Below, one piece after another: positions 37,259 to 45,444 of a stretch of 64,000 nucleotides of DNA. The DNA lies in the NCBI GenBank assembly GCA_019244055.1, contig JAFATG010000325.1, positions 16,573-80,572 on the forward strand, given 5' to 3'. The translations under genes were made by a program, and so were the position numbers. Each line of letters begins with the position of its first letter. Positions within the stretch are counted from its first letter, which is position 1. The stretch is from Acidobacteriaceae bacterium. Lineage in GTDB: Bacteria > Acidobacteriota > Terriglobia > Bryobacterales > Bryobacteraceae. The notes under the pieces were generated by a model. It was given only the letters and a program-made list of their open reading frames with translations, ran no database searches and was not told the origin of the DNA.

Positions 37259-37498
37259 AGATCGATCCAAGAATACGGCTTCAGGATTGGAATACTTATC
37301 TCCGGCAGCGGCGAGATCATCGACGGCGACCCGCACCTGAAGGCCGGCCGTGAGCTGGGCTTGCTCGCAGTGCCCGTCATCGTGCGCGCCGACTGGACCG
37401 AAGAACAACTGCGGAGCTCTCGCCTGATCGCGAATCGCTCTTCGAATTGGCGGCCCTGGTTCTCCGTGGCCCACGGTTCGGGTTTAGATTCGATGTAA
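37259..37498 (+). pseudogene. ParB/Srx-like domain fragment
   Basis: The frame reads RSIQEYGFRIGILIS, GSGEIIDGDPHLKAGRELGL and VPVIVRADWTEEQLRSSRLI, the ParB-like nuclease/sulfiredoxin fold core (usual: 'SIxexGfxxPilVd..geIidGhhRlkAarkLGl..VPvi'). The substitution DGDPHL for DGHxRL alters the catalytic-type motif. No start codon with a ribosome binding site; the frame ends 79 codons later without the rest of a partition protein or a phage-type methyltransferase. Confidence 0.6.
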
Positions 37499-37671
37499 AC
37501 GCATTTTAACGAAGCATTCCCAAGACTTTAACACTTCCAATGAATCCCTGGCCTCGCTCCGCCGTCCAAGCGAGTAGGAGAGGTTCAATCCATTTGGCAA
37601 CGAACCTGCTCCCGGTTACTCGCCGAAACAATTTGCATGTCGTTTCGGAACGCGGGAAGGAGGAGAAGGAC

Positions 37672-37956
37672 ATGCGGGACAATCATCCAATCATCAATGC
37701 ATTGTGCCGACAGTGCGGCTGTAATCAAGCGCAAGCGGCAGCCGATGCACGTGCTCTCGGCTTCGAAGAGGAGTTCGCATCCGGTATTTACACCTGCTGC
37801 CAGGTTGTGCACTGGGCCGACGAGCAGAGGCTTGCATGGTTAAACGCGGCCAAGCAGGATGGCAAGATCGCCGAAGATGTGATGCGGCGGCTGGGGCTCA
37901 GCGAGCCGGCTGGGGAGTTCGTGCACCTTCGCTCAAGAAGGCGGCAGGGTCTGTAG
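37672..37956 (+). CDS. Small hypothetical protein with conserved-looking CxxC
   Basis: 94 residues from the ATG at 37672, chosen because a strong GGAAGGAGGAGAAGG tract lies just upstream. CRQCGCNQAQAAADARALGFEEEF near the N-terminus and CCQVVHWADEQRLAWL in the middle suggest a small metal-binding helical protein; I do not recognise the family. The next gene begins 3 bp after its stop, so the two form a pair, intact in an otherwise decayed zone. Confidence 0.6.
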   Translation: MRDNHPIINALCRQCGCNQAQAAADARALGFEEEFASGIYTCCQVVHWADEQRLAWLNAAKQDGKIAEDVMRRLGLSEPAGEFVHLRSRRRQGL

Positions 37957-37959
37957 CAT

Positions 37960-38376
37960 ATGTCCGGCGTCGTATTTCTCGAAGCGCCCTGCCGCACTCA
38001 GGAGTTGCTCACTCTGAAGTGGCTGCTGCGAGGCTCAGGCTATCAGATTGGCTCGACTTGGCACGACGCGTCGCCAGCGGCCTTTCTCACGCCTCAGCCA
38101 CATTGGACCCGCGCGCGAATGGAAGAGATGACGCCGTTCGATACTCTTGTTGTTTTGCGCCGTGATAACGAGGAGATTCCTGCCGAGTTGGGTCTTGCCG
38201 TCGGCTTTGCTGCCGCTCGGAAACTTGAAGTGATCTGGATTGGTATGCCGCTCGAGCCGCTCTGCGAGTTCCGAAAGGTCCATTGTTTCCCCAATCTCGA
38301 AGGGTTCGAAAAGTATCTCTTGCTCGAAAAGAGTACGCGCGGCGAAAGCCCTGCACATGCTCGCCCGGCGGCTTGA
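37960..38376 (+). CDS. Small protein, possibly nucleoside 2-deoxyribosyltransferase-like
   Basis: 138 residues. A core 'TLVVLRRDNEEIPAELGLAVGFAAARKLEVIWIG' pattern (split here as TLVVLRRDNEE and AELGLAVGFAAARKLEVIWI) resembles the 'D..v...d...sGt..ElG.A.a.gkpv..vG' element of nucleoside deoxyribosyltransferase and MazG-associated folds. The expected N-terminal substrate motif is less clear. The start follows the preceding stop by 3 bp without its own ribosome binding site, which suggests coupled translation. The functional assignment is tentative. Confidence 0.5.
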   Translation: MSGVVFLEAPCRTQELLTLKWLLRGSGYQIGSTWHDASPAAFLTPQPHWTRARMEEMTPFDTLVVLRRDNEEIPAELGLAVGFAAARKLEVIWIGMPLEPLCEFRKVHCFPNLEGFEKYLLLEKSTRGESPAHARPAA

Positions 38377-38589
38377 GAGCGTCGAGTGTACCTGTCTTAC
38401 GTTCGCACGAGCGTCGAAATGGGAGTGGTTGTGGTGATTTCGGCTAAGCTCACACCGCGACGTTCGATATAGCCTCAGGTTACGGATCGCCGAACCCATG
38501 AGACTACATCTGGTCGCGCGTTTGCCTCCCGTTACAGAATTCTGAGCTGCAACCCTAGCCGCGTCGGGTTAGGCGCCGTCACATTACTG

Positions 38590-38838
38590 TTGACTGCAGT
38601 CATATTCCCAATATCAATTTCTATTGCCGCTTTCCTCTTTTTTGCGATCACAAGACGAGGGAACCGGCGCGCCGTTTGGCCTTACTGCGTCCTTCCGATT
38701 GTCGGTGGCGTGGTCTTGGTTTGTATCGTACGGAGCGGCGCGGCCGATCTCCTTAAGTTGTTGTGGTGGGATGGGGATGGGCGAGAGGAGTGGAACGCGA
38801 AATCGAGAAGCTCGAGAGCATCGTCATGGGAACGGTAA
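38590..38838 (+). CDS. Possible small membrane protein
   Basis: 82 residues from a TTG. Two hydrophobic segments (IFPISISIAAFLFFAI and PYCVLPIVGGVVLVCIV) are followed by a charged tail. No ribosome binding site is seen and no family is recognised; this may be a chance frame in the decayed zone. Confidence 0.3.
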   Translation: MTAVIFPISISIAAFLFFAITRRGNRRAVWPYCVLPIVGGVVLVCIVRSGAADLLKLLWWDGDGREEWNAKSRSSRASSWER

Positions 38839-39029
38839 GGATCCTGGTTAAATCGTCACAGCCTTCTTAATCTTTTCTTGTTGGAGGTGTTCTGCTGATT
38901 CATTTGCATATGCTGACTTTTGAGCAGCTCGAATAGGCGCCGGCACCTTGGTTTCTGATCGTAGGTTTGGACAAACGCCAGGGCATTTGTTCTCACCCTC
39001 GGTCGCGATGCTTTTGCCCATAATGACCT

Positions 39030-39150
39030 GGAACCCGCCTTCCGCACGCGCCGGAAAATGCGAGCGCAGGATCCTGTTTTCTGCAACTAGAGATTCATTC
39101 TGCAGAAGAAGTCGGCGGTTCACCATGCCGGTGACGTACGTCAGCAGGCG
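39030..39150 (-). pseudogene. N-terminal piece of rve-type transposase
   Basis: The minus strand reads MVNRRLLLQNESLVAENRIL and RSHFPAR, matching the start of integrase-core transposases of the type whose C-terminus lies at 34420-34690 ('LLQxNEYLxAENRILRxqL'). The frame then diverges. Confidence 0.5.
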
Positions 39151-39171
39151 AGTGGCGCGTTCACCATCCTT

Positions 39172-39774
39172 TCAACGGAAAGCTTGGTCGTCAAACCTGC
39201 TCAAATCAGCATCTGTGTTGAGGACGCCCAACGTGATCACCGCAAACGTGAACACGTTCGTATTTGGCTTCGAGATGACCGCCAAACGCGTAGCTGCCCG
39301 CCGATAACGTGATATGTGCATGTACACGCCCAGGGGCATGTAGCCATTCATCCCGATGATGTCAGCCGGAGCCGTCGCATTGCGCACGAACAGGGTCGGT
39401 GGAAGGAAACGTCCGATTAGCTAGGCATGCACTTGATAGTTTCGAATGGACCGCATGCCCGCCAGAATCACCGCGTTCCTGATCCCTTGCTGCTTGACCA
39501 TTGATTCGAGACCGGCCCACAGGTCTGGATCGTATTTGAAGCGGAGGAGGATGACCCGCTGAAATTGAGTAGAAATGGCATAGATATTGGGCACGGCATT
39601 ACTATTTGCTTTCTTGTCTTCAGCGGGATTCGTCGGATGCGTGACTAGTCTTGTTGTCGTTTGGACGGGCGACAAGGACCGGCAAAGCCAAATAAAGCAG
39701 GAGGCTGAGTTTGACGCGGTTGCGCATCGCGGATTCCGATAAGAAAGGATAACGGCTGCTGAAGCGAGAAGCAA
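39172..39774 (-). pseudogene. Decayed exported PPC/DUF296-domain protein
   Basis: On the minus strand an N-terminal signal-like region precedes FKYDPDLWAGLESMVKQQG and NAVILAGMRSIRNYQVHA, then an in-frame stop at 39421. Similarity resumes with FVRNATAPADIIGMNGYMPL, a short stretch in a second frame (LSAGSYAFGGHLE), and NTNVFTFAVITLGVLNTDAD back in frame. The order is that of an exported PPC domain protein, so one nonsense and at least two frameshift changes have inactivated it. Related to the intact gene at 22438. Confidence 0.7.
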
Positions 39775-40145
39775 ATGACGGCAACGAGGGTGTGCCCGCT
39801 GATCGACTGACGAGTTTCAAGCGCTGATGTTGAGGGCAGTTTTACTTCGGGTGAGCCCCATGCGTATCCCCCTCATCTCAGTACCTGGGCATCTAGAGCT
39901 CCCCGAATTTCATGAAGTAGAGGCGGTAAGGCTGCTCCCGCACTGCGGCGAGCAAAGCGTAGGCAGCAATGGGCGAGGAGGAAGACTTGTATCGATCCAA
40001 TGATTCTTTAAGCGGTCGCACCGATTATGTGGCCGTCAGCTAAGGGGGCGGGAAGATCAAGTATTCAGAGGAGGGTTCATATCAGCAGCTGCCGCAGTTG
40101 CACGGATATTCACGATCCAGAGATTTTCGGTCTCCGGACGGCCTC
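39775..40145. other. No recognisable gene
   Basis: 371 bases between the PPC pseudogene and the stop of the solute-binding protein gene; no coding signature or RNA gene noted. Confidence 0.4.
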
Positions 40146-40928
40146 TCACGGCACAGCCCACTTTGCCTTGAGCCGATCCATCGACCCGTCGCGCTGCATC
40201 GCCCCAAGGGCGCGGTCAATCGCCGCCACAAGCGCCCGCTCTGCCTTCCGGAAGCCGATGCCGAGCGGCTGCGGATGGTCCGGCACTTGGCCGAGAATGC
40301 GCAAATGCGGGTTTTTGGCCGCCAACCATGCCGCCACCGGCTCAATCTTCATCACCGCCGTGATCAGCCCGACCTCCAAGTCCCGCATCGCCTGCTCGAT
40401 CCGATCGAAAGGGTAAACTTTGATGCGGCCGATTTCGCCCCGGCGCTGCATGGCAAGCGCCGCATCATAATCCGTCGTGGCCGCCTGCACGCCGACCGTC
40501 CCGTGCCGCAGGTCCGCAAGGCTGCGCTGCCCGGGCGTTTTGGCCTCGTTGACCACCAGGCTCAGTGTCGTGGTCAGGTACGGCACCGACCAGGCGAGTT
40601 GCCGTTCGCGCTCGGGCGTGATCGTGATGGCGCCCACGATGCAATCGTACCGGCCGCCCTGCAGTTCCTGAAGGATCGCCTCCCAATGCGTGTTGACGAA
40701 TACGGCTTTGAGCCCCAAACCTCGGGCAATCTCACCCATCAGATCGACCTCAAAGCCCACCCGGGCCCCGTTGTTGGCCACGTACTCGAAGGGCGGGTTA
40801 ACGAAGTAGGTGCCGATCCGAAGCGTCCCGGAAACCAGCGTGCGGGGGGCTTCGGGCGCGCCCGCGCTACCTCCTGGGCGCGCCAGTAGCAGGGCCGCCA
40901 TCAGCCTCGTTCTTGCCGTTGTTACCAT
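40146..40928 (-). CDS. Family 3 extracellular solute-binding protein
   Basis: 260 residues. Weak signal peptide (MVTTARTRLMAALLLARPGGSAG), then the SBP_bac_3 core: LRIGTYFVNPPFEYV, GFEVDLMGEIARGLGLKAVFV, LQGGRYDCIVGAITITPER, LAWSVPYLTT, and LGIGFRKAERALVAAIDRAL. These bind amino acids or other small polar solutes for ABC transporters, but no permease or ATPase gene is nearby, so it is an orphan. The gene is visibly more GC-rich than its surroundings and stands in the decayed zone, which suggests transfer from another group such as Proteobacteria (inference). Confidence 0.85.
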   Translation of the reverse strand: MVTTARTRLMAALLLARPGGSAGAPEAPRTLVSGTLRIGTYFVNPPFEYVANNGARVGFEVDLMGEIARGLGLKAVFVNTHWEAILQELQGGRYDCIVGAITITPERERQLAWSVPYLTTTLSLVVNEAKTPGQRSLADLRHGTVGVQAATTDYDAALAMQRRGEIGRIKVYPFDRIEQAMRDLEVGLITAVMKIEPVAAWLAAKNPHLRILGQVPDHPQPLGIGFRKAERALVAAIDRALGAMQRDGSMDRLKAKWAVP

Positions 40929-41227
40929 TTCCCATTTTCAACCGTTTTCCCGGACAGCCTGTTGCGGGCGATAGCGGATATGTCATGGCTGAATTCCGTA
41001 AATGACAGGTTCTGAGGGTTCACCAACAATAACGGCCAGGTGCATCGGAGTTGGCAATGCCACGAGCGGCTTCCAGTCGAGGTCTTCGGAAAAGATGGAA
41101 TGTTGCCAACCGGCCAGGACGAGTCGGCTGTTAAGTTGAACTGGATGGGGAGCGCACCGTCCCTGTTCCGTGGCCGACACTTCGCGCCGGAGATCATCGT
41201 CACATGCGTCCGTTGATATCTACGGTT

Positions 41228-41526
41228 CTCACAGAGTTTGCGCGATCTGGGAAGAACTGACGGCCGAGCGCGGCCTGCGGATTGATCACACCACCATCTG
41301 GCGCTGGACCCAGATCTACGGACCGGAGGCACAGCGCCGATTGCATGGGCAGGTCAGATACAAGCGATCGAGCTGGCATATTGATGAGACGTATATTACG
41401 GCCGGCGGTCGAACGATTCAGGGACTCGAGGCGGTTCACATGATCAGAAAACGACAAGTGCTCGGAATTACTCGTCGGAACCTTGCAGCGCAAGCGATTC
41501 TTTCCGGAATGCTATTCGATTTGTAA
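41228..41526 (+). pseudogene. IS6-family transposase with internal deletion
   Basis: ELTAERGLRIDHTTIWRWTQ and SSWHIDETYI are the start of an IS6 (IS26/IS240-type) DDE domain, including the first catalytic Asp. Only five residues later the frame reads RTIQGLEAVHMIRKRQVLGI, the C-terminus of the same protein, so about 100 central codons including the other catalytic residues are deleted in frame. The helix before it (SLRDL) lies in another frame. It cannot be active. Confidence 0.75.
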
Positions 41527-41715
41527 CTGATTCGCACATCAACCGGCGAATCCTTGGCCGCAGACCCGATTGCAACACTTCCCTGCCGAGCCCGTTGTAA
41601 ACTAAACAGCCGGGAGGCAAGTCGCTGCTTCTGCTTAGCCTCATCGCGGTAACTCAACCGAAAAACTGCTTTCGTAACAACACCGCGCGACCCCGAGTAA
41701 TGGGCAGCTGAGGTG

Positions 41716-42309
41716 ATGCGCATGGGACGAAAGCACCGGCGAGGCCTGAACGGCTCAGCTCCAATCCCCGGACTCTCTGAGGTTCTTGAAAAATCGACCA
41801 ACGGCGACCACGAGTCTTTCGACCGCCTATTCACACTGATCTACAACGACTTCCGCGGCCTTGCGAAAAGCTATCTGGCGCACGAAGCGCATCCTGACAC
41901 ACTGCAGGCGACGGCTTTGGTGAACGAAGCCTATCTCCGGCTCGCTGAGCAACAAATGGATTGGAAGAATCGCAGCCATCTGCTTGCGGTCGGCGCCATC
42001 GCGATGCGACGCATCCTGGTGAACCATGCCATCGCAGCCAAACGCCAAAAGCGCGGAGGCGCGGCGGCCAGAGTCACACTAAGCGAGGATCTCATCGGCA
42101 CGGAGCAGAACCTCGACGTGCTTGCCGTGGATGAGGCTATCGACGCTCTGGCGAAACTGGACGAGCGCCACGCCAAGCTTGTCGAATTGCGTTTCTTTGG
42201 CGGGCTGAATGTTCCCGAAGTGGCCGGCGTTCTCGGCGTAAGCGTCAGCACCATCGAAAAAGACTGGAGATTCTGCAGTGCGTGGCTCAAAAACGCGCTC
42301 CGGCCTTAG
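41716..42309 (+). CDS. RNA polymerase ECF sigma factor (kinase-associated type)
   Basis: 197 residues from ATG 41716 (GTG at 41713 and ATG at 41722 are alternatives). Region 2 contains LFTLIYNDFRGLAKSYLAHE and ATALVNEAYLRLAEQQ; region 4 contains LDERHAKLVELRFFGGLNVPEVAGVLGVSVSTIEKDW. This is the ECF-like subfamily (TIGR02999 type) commonly next to Ser/Thr kinases in Acidobacteria. It overlaps the kinase gene by 32 bp, so the two are coupled. Confidence 0.9.
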   Translation: MRMGRKHRRGLNGSAPIPGLSEVLEKSTNGDHESFDRLFTLIYNDFRGLAKSYLAHEAHPDTLQATALVNEAYLRLAEQQMDWKNRSHLLAVGAIAMRRILVNHAIAAKRQKRGGAAARVTLSEDLIGTEQNLDVLAVDEAIDALAKLDERHAKLVELRFFGGLNVPEVAGVLGVSVSTIEKDWRFCSAWLKNALRP

Positions 42310-45124
42310 CGCAATAACCGATCCCGCTGTCTACAAGCGAGTAGCGGAGCTTTTCTCGCAAGCAGCTGAGTTGCCGGTACAAGAGCAAGCCGCCTTTCTT
42401 CGAGATAAATGCGGCAGTGATACCGATTTACTCCGGCTGGTAGAAAGCCTTTTACAGGAAGACCGGAAGGGCCTGATTCAGCCGGAGCTCGCGCCAGATC
42501 GCTCAATGCCGGTTATTCACGAAGATCTAAGTGGACGAACTTTATCGCATTACCAGATCGTTCGGCCGATGGGAGCTGGTGGAATGGGAGTCGTTTATCG
42601 CGCAACGGAGACTCGGCTCCAGCGGACGGTCGCGCTGAAATTTCTGCCACCGTTGCTCAGAGACGATCCCCTCAGCCGCGAGCGTTTCATCCGTGAAGCG
42701 CGAGTGATCGCCTCTATCGATCATCAGAACGTGTGTCCGGTCTATGAAGTCGAGGAGGCGGATGGATTCATCTTTATCGCCATGGCCTGTCTCGAGGGCA
42801 CGTCGCTCGAGGAAAAGATTCGAACCGGATCGATTCCTGTGAAACAGGCCATCGGCATCGCACTGCAGGCCGCGTATGGTCTGCACGCGGCCCACGGCAA
42901 AGGTGTCGTGCATCGCGATATCAAGCCGGCGAATTTGATGCTGACCGGCACGGGATCCCCCGAGCCCCTGCTTCGCATTCTCGATTTCGGAGTCGCCCAA
43001 TGGACCGAGAAGACGGTTCTGACTCAGGAGGGCTTAAGGATCGGAACGGTGCTGTATATGGCTCCGGAACAGGTCGCCGGATCGCGGGTAGATCAGCGCG
43101 CCGATATCTGGTCGCTCGGCGTCGTGCTTTACCAAATGCTCTCGTGCCAAGTGCCGTTTGAGGGAAGTACATTGCGCGAAACGCTCGCGGCCATTGCAGG
43201 CCCGCAGCCCCCGGACCTCGGGCCGATACGTGAGGTGGCGCCTCCTGAACTCGTTTCCATCCTCCGGAAGATGCTCGAAAAAGAGTCTGCGAACCGGTAT
43301 CAAACTGTGAGTGCGTTGATCTCCGACCTGGAGAGTGTGCGACAAGCAGCTGCGCCGGGCCTGATCGCTCGTATCACCCTTGGCCCCGCATTTTACCGTG
43401 CGGCGCGAATCGTCGCGATCGCCGGGCTGATCGGTTTCTCGATATTCTTACTTGTTCATTCCAACAGACCGCATCCGGCGGATAAGCTGACAGTCGTTCC
43501 GTTTACGTACTATCCCGGCTACGAGGAGCATCCCTCAATCTCGCCCGACGGAAAGGAGATCGCATTCGTAGGGCAAGGAAACGAAGGCAACAGGCCGCTC
43601 GAAGTCTATGTGCAACTGATCGGCTCAACCGATCCTTTGCGGCTCACCAGTGTCTCTGCTGATTCAGCCGATCGGTCCCCCGTGTGGGACCCAAGCTCGA
43701 CCCGCATTGCTTTTCTGCGCACACGCCGCGACGAACGTTTTGCACGAATCCTGACGATTCCCGCGCTCGGTGGTGCCGAAACCGATCTGGGCATCCCATC
43801 GGTTCTCGCGACCGGACGTCTGGCGTGGAGCCCGGATGGCCGGCTACTAGCGTTTGCCGGCGCCAAAGGAACGAATGAAGGAGCCATTTTCGAACTATCT
43901 TTTTCTGACCACAAGGTTCGCCAGCAATCTTTTCCAGCGTCCGGTGAAACCGATTGCTGTCCGGTGTACGATCCGAGCGGCACTCGATTGGCTTTCAAGC
44001 GTAACGAAGTGCAAATCGTTGTGATCGGCCGCGGCCGCGGAGCCGTACGAACCCTTCCGGCGCGAGCCTCGTGGGCTGGGCTCACCTGGACAGCCGACGG
44101 CCGTTCGCTCGCCTATTCCTGGTTTGGCAAGTTAGCCGAAGTGAATGTGGAGAGCGGCTCGATTACACAGCCCGCTTTGGCTACGGCACTAGGGCCCGAC
44201 ATCAGCGACATCACCATTCGCGGAAACCGGATTGCGTATGTGCACTGGGCGCTTGAACACAGCATTTGGGATCTCACCTTGCATCGAAGTGGCGACGGGC
44301 GAATACCGGAGATCTCGGCTTCCGCGGGAGTGCAGCTGATCGCATCCACGATGCGCGAAGATACGCCTCAGTTCTCCCCGGACGGAGAGTGGATTGCGTT
44401 TTCCTCGGAGCGCGCAGGCTCGACCGATATCTGGGTCGGAAGACGCGACGGCTCCGGCCTGCGACGGTTGACGTTTCTCGAGGGGTTCGCGGGTACGCCG
44501 CGCTGGTCTCCAGACGGAGAGTGGATCGCCTTTGACTTGCGGCCGCCATCCTCGCAACCGGACATTTGGCTTGTCCGAGTTGCAGGAGGAGAAACTCGCA
44601 AGCTCGCCACGAACACCGGGGGCGCCGATGTGCCGAGCTGGTCGAACGACGGCCGCTGGATCTATTTCCATGCCGGGTCGGACGATCAGATTTGCAAGGT
44701 TCCAAGCCAGGGCGGTAAGCCTGTTCCGCTTACGCGCCACGGAGGATTCGAAGGGTTTGAATCCGGGGATGGCAAGTATCTTTACTATTCCAAGAGGGAG
44801 GAACATTCGGGAATCTGGAGAATCAACCTGAGCAACGGAAGCGAAGCGCCGGTTCCCGAGCTGTCGCGGGCCGGAGACTACCGGCAATGGGCGCTGGCCG
44901 GAACCGGGCTCTTCTTTGTTCCGTATGACGAGGCGTTCAGCAAAGATGCGGCTGTTCGGTTCTTCGATTTCGCCACCCGGAGAATCGTTCGGGTAGCCAC
45001 GGTAGGCAGACTCGTTACGGCCGGCCCCGGCGCACTCGCAGTATCGCGCGATGAAACACGCTTGCTTTACGTTCACATGGACCGCGATAACCGCAACATC
45101 ATGCTGGTTGAGAATTTTAAATAG
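42278..45124 (+). CDS. Serine/threonine protein kinase with PD40/TolB-like propeller
   Basis: 948 residues from GTG, inside the sigma gene end. The cytoplasmic Hanks-type kinase domain (~90-360) has the glycine loop GAGGMGVVYRA (~99), the lysine in VALKF, HRDIKPANLM (catalytic Asp 214), DFGVAQ and APEQVAG. One transmembrane helix lies near 385-405 (AARIVAIAGLIGFSIFLLV). The extracytoplasmic part is a WD40-like/PD40 propeller with repeats such as HPSISPDGKEIAF, TPQFSPDGEWIAFSSER and TPRWSPDGEWIAFD. It would sense an external signal and phosphorylate targets, possibly including the coupled ECF factor (inference). Confidence 0.93.
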   Translation: MRGSKTRSGLSAITDPAVYKRVAELFSQAAELPVQEQAAFLRDKCGSDTDLLRLVESLLQEDRKGLIQPELAPDRSMPVIHEDLSGRTLSHYQIVRPMGAGGMGVVYRATETRLQRTVALKFLPPLLRDDPLSRERFIREARVIASIDHQNVCPVYEVEEADGFIFIAMACLEGTSLEEKIRTGSIPVKQAIGIALQAAYGLHAAHGKGVVHRDIKPANLMLTGTGSPEPLLRILDFGVAQWTEKTVLTQEGLRIGTVLYMAPEQVAGSRVDQRADIWSLGVVLYQMLSCQVPFEGSTLRETLAAIAGPQPPDLGPIREVAPPELVSILRKMLEKESANRYQTVSALISDLESVRQAAAPGLIARITLGPAFYRAARIVAIAGLIGFSIFLLVHSNRPHPADKLTVVPFTYYPGYEEHPSISPDGKEIAFVGQGNEGNRPLEVYVQLIGSTDPLRLTSVSADSADRSPVWDPSSTRIAFLRTRRDERFARILTIPALGGAETDLGIPSVLATGRLAWSPDGRLLAFAGAKGTNEGAIFELSFSDHKVRQQSFPASGETDCCPVYDPSGTRLAFKRNEVQIVVIGRGRGAVRTLPARASWAGLTWTADGRSLAYSWFGKLAEVNVESGSITQPALATALGPDISDITIRGNRIAYVHWALEHSIWDLTLHRSGDGRIPEISASAGVQLIASTMREDTPQFSPDGEWIAFSSERAGSTDIWVGRRDGSGLRRLTFLEGFAGTPRWSPDGEWIAFDLRPPSSQPDIWLVRVAGGETRKLATNTGGADVPSWSNDGRWIYFHAGSDDQICKVPSQGGKPVPLTRHGGFEGFESGDGKYLYYSKREEHSGIWRINLSNGSEAPVPELSRAGDYRQWALAGTGLFFVPYDEAFSKDAAVRFFDFATRRIVRVATVGRLVTAGPGALAVSRDETRLLYVHMDRDNRNIMLVENFK

Positions 45125-45444
45125 GGACTGCTCTGGACCGTACCGCTTTGTTCAGCGGTCCCGACCGAAAAGTAGCTTGTTTTAGGCGCGCCGCATTCCT
45201 GGCGGGAATGACGCCCGTGAAATGCATCACTCGCTACTGCAGCGACGCCTTGCCGCTTACTGGCACCAGAAGTGCCAGGCTATGAAACGGTTCGCAGTGC
45301 TCTATTCCAGGCAGCCCCATGTTCCCACGCTTAGGTTAGCCACCCTGCAACAAGCCGCATTACGTCACTGCCGTTCCCGGCTCAGTTTCGCGCTGCGACA
45401 ATTCAGACCTTATTGCACCGATTCCGGGAACGGCTCGATGCGAT
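45125..45444. other. Intergenic stretch between convergent genes
   Basis: 320 bases. A short imperfect stem (ACCGC ... GCGGT, 45139-45156) within GGACC/GGTCC context follows the kinase stop but has no T-run, so it is at best a weak terminator. Otherwise nothing recognisable. Confidence 0.35.

Noticed and set aside
40098..40889. 263-codon plus-strand frame opposite the solute-binding protein
   Set aside because: The minus strand has the full SBP_bac_3 pattern; the plus frame is rich in Arg, His and Pro as expected for an antisense frame.
44189..45076. 295-codon minus-strand frame opposite the kinase propeller
   Set aside because: The plus strand encodes repeated PD40 motifs; the frame exists because of GC-rich third positions.
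45133..45160. Stem after the kinase gene considered as an intrinsic terminator
   Set aside because: The stem is short and no T-run follows.
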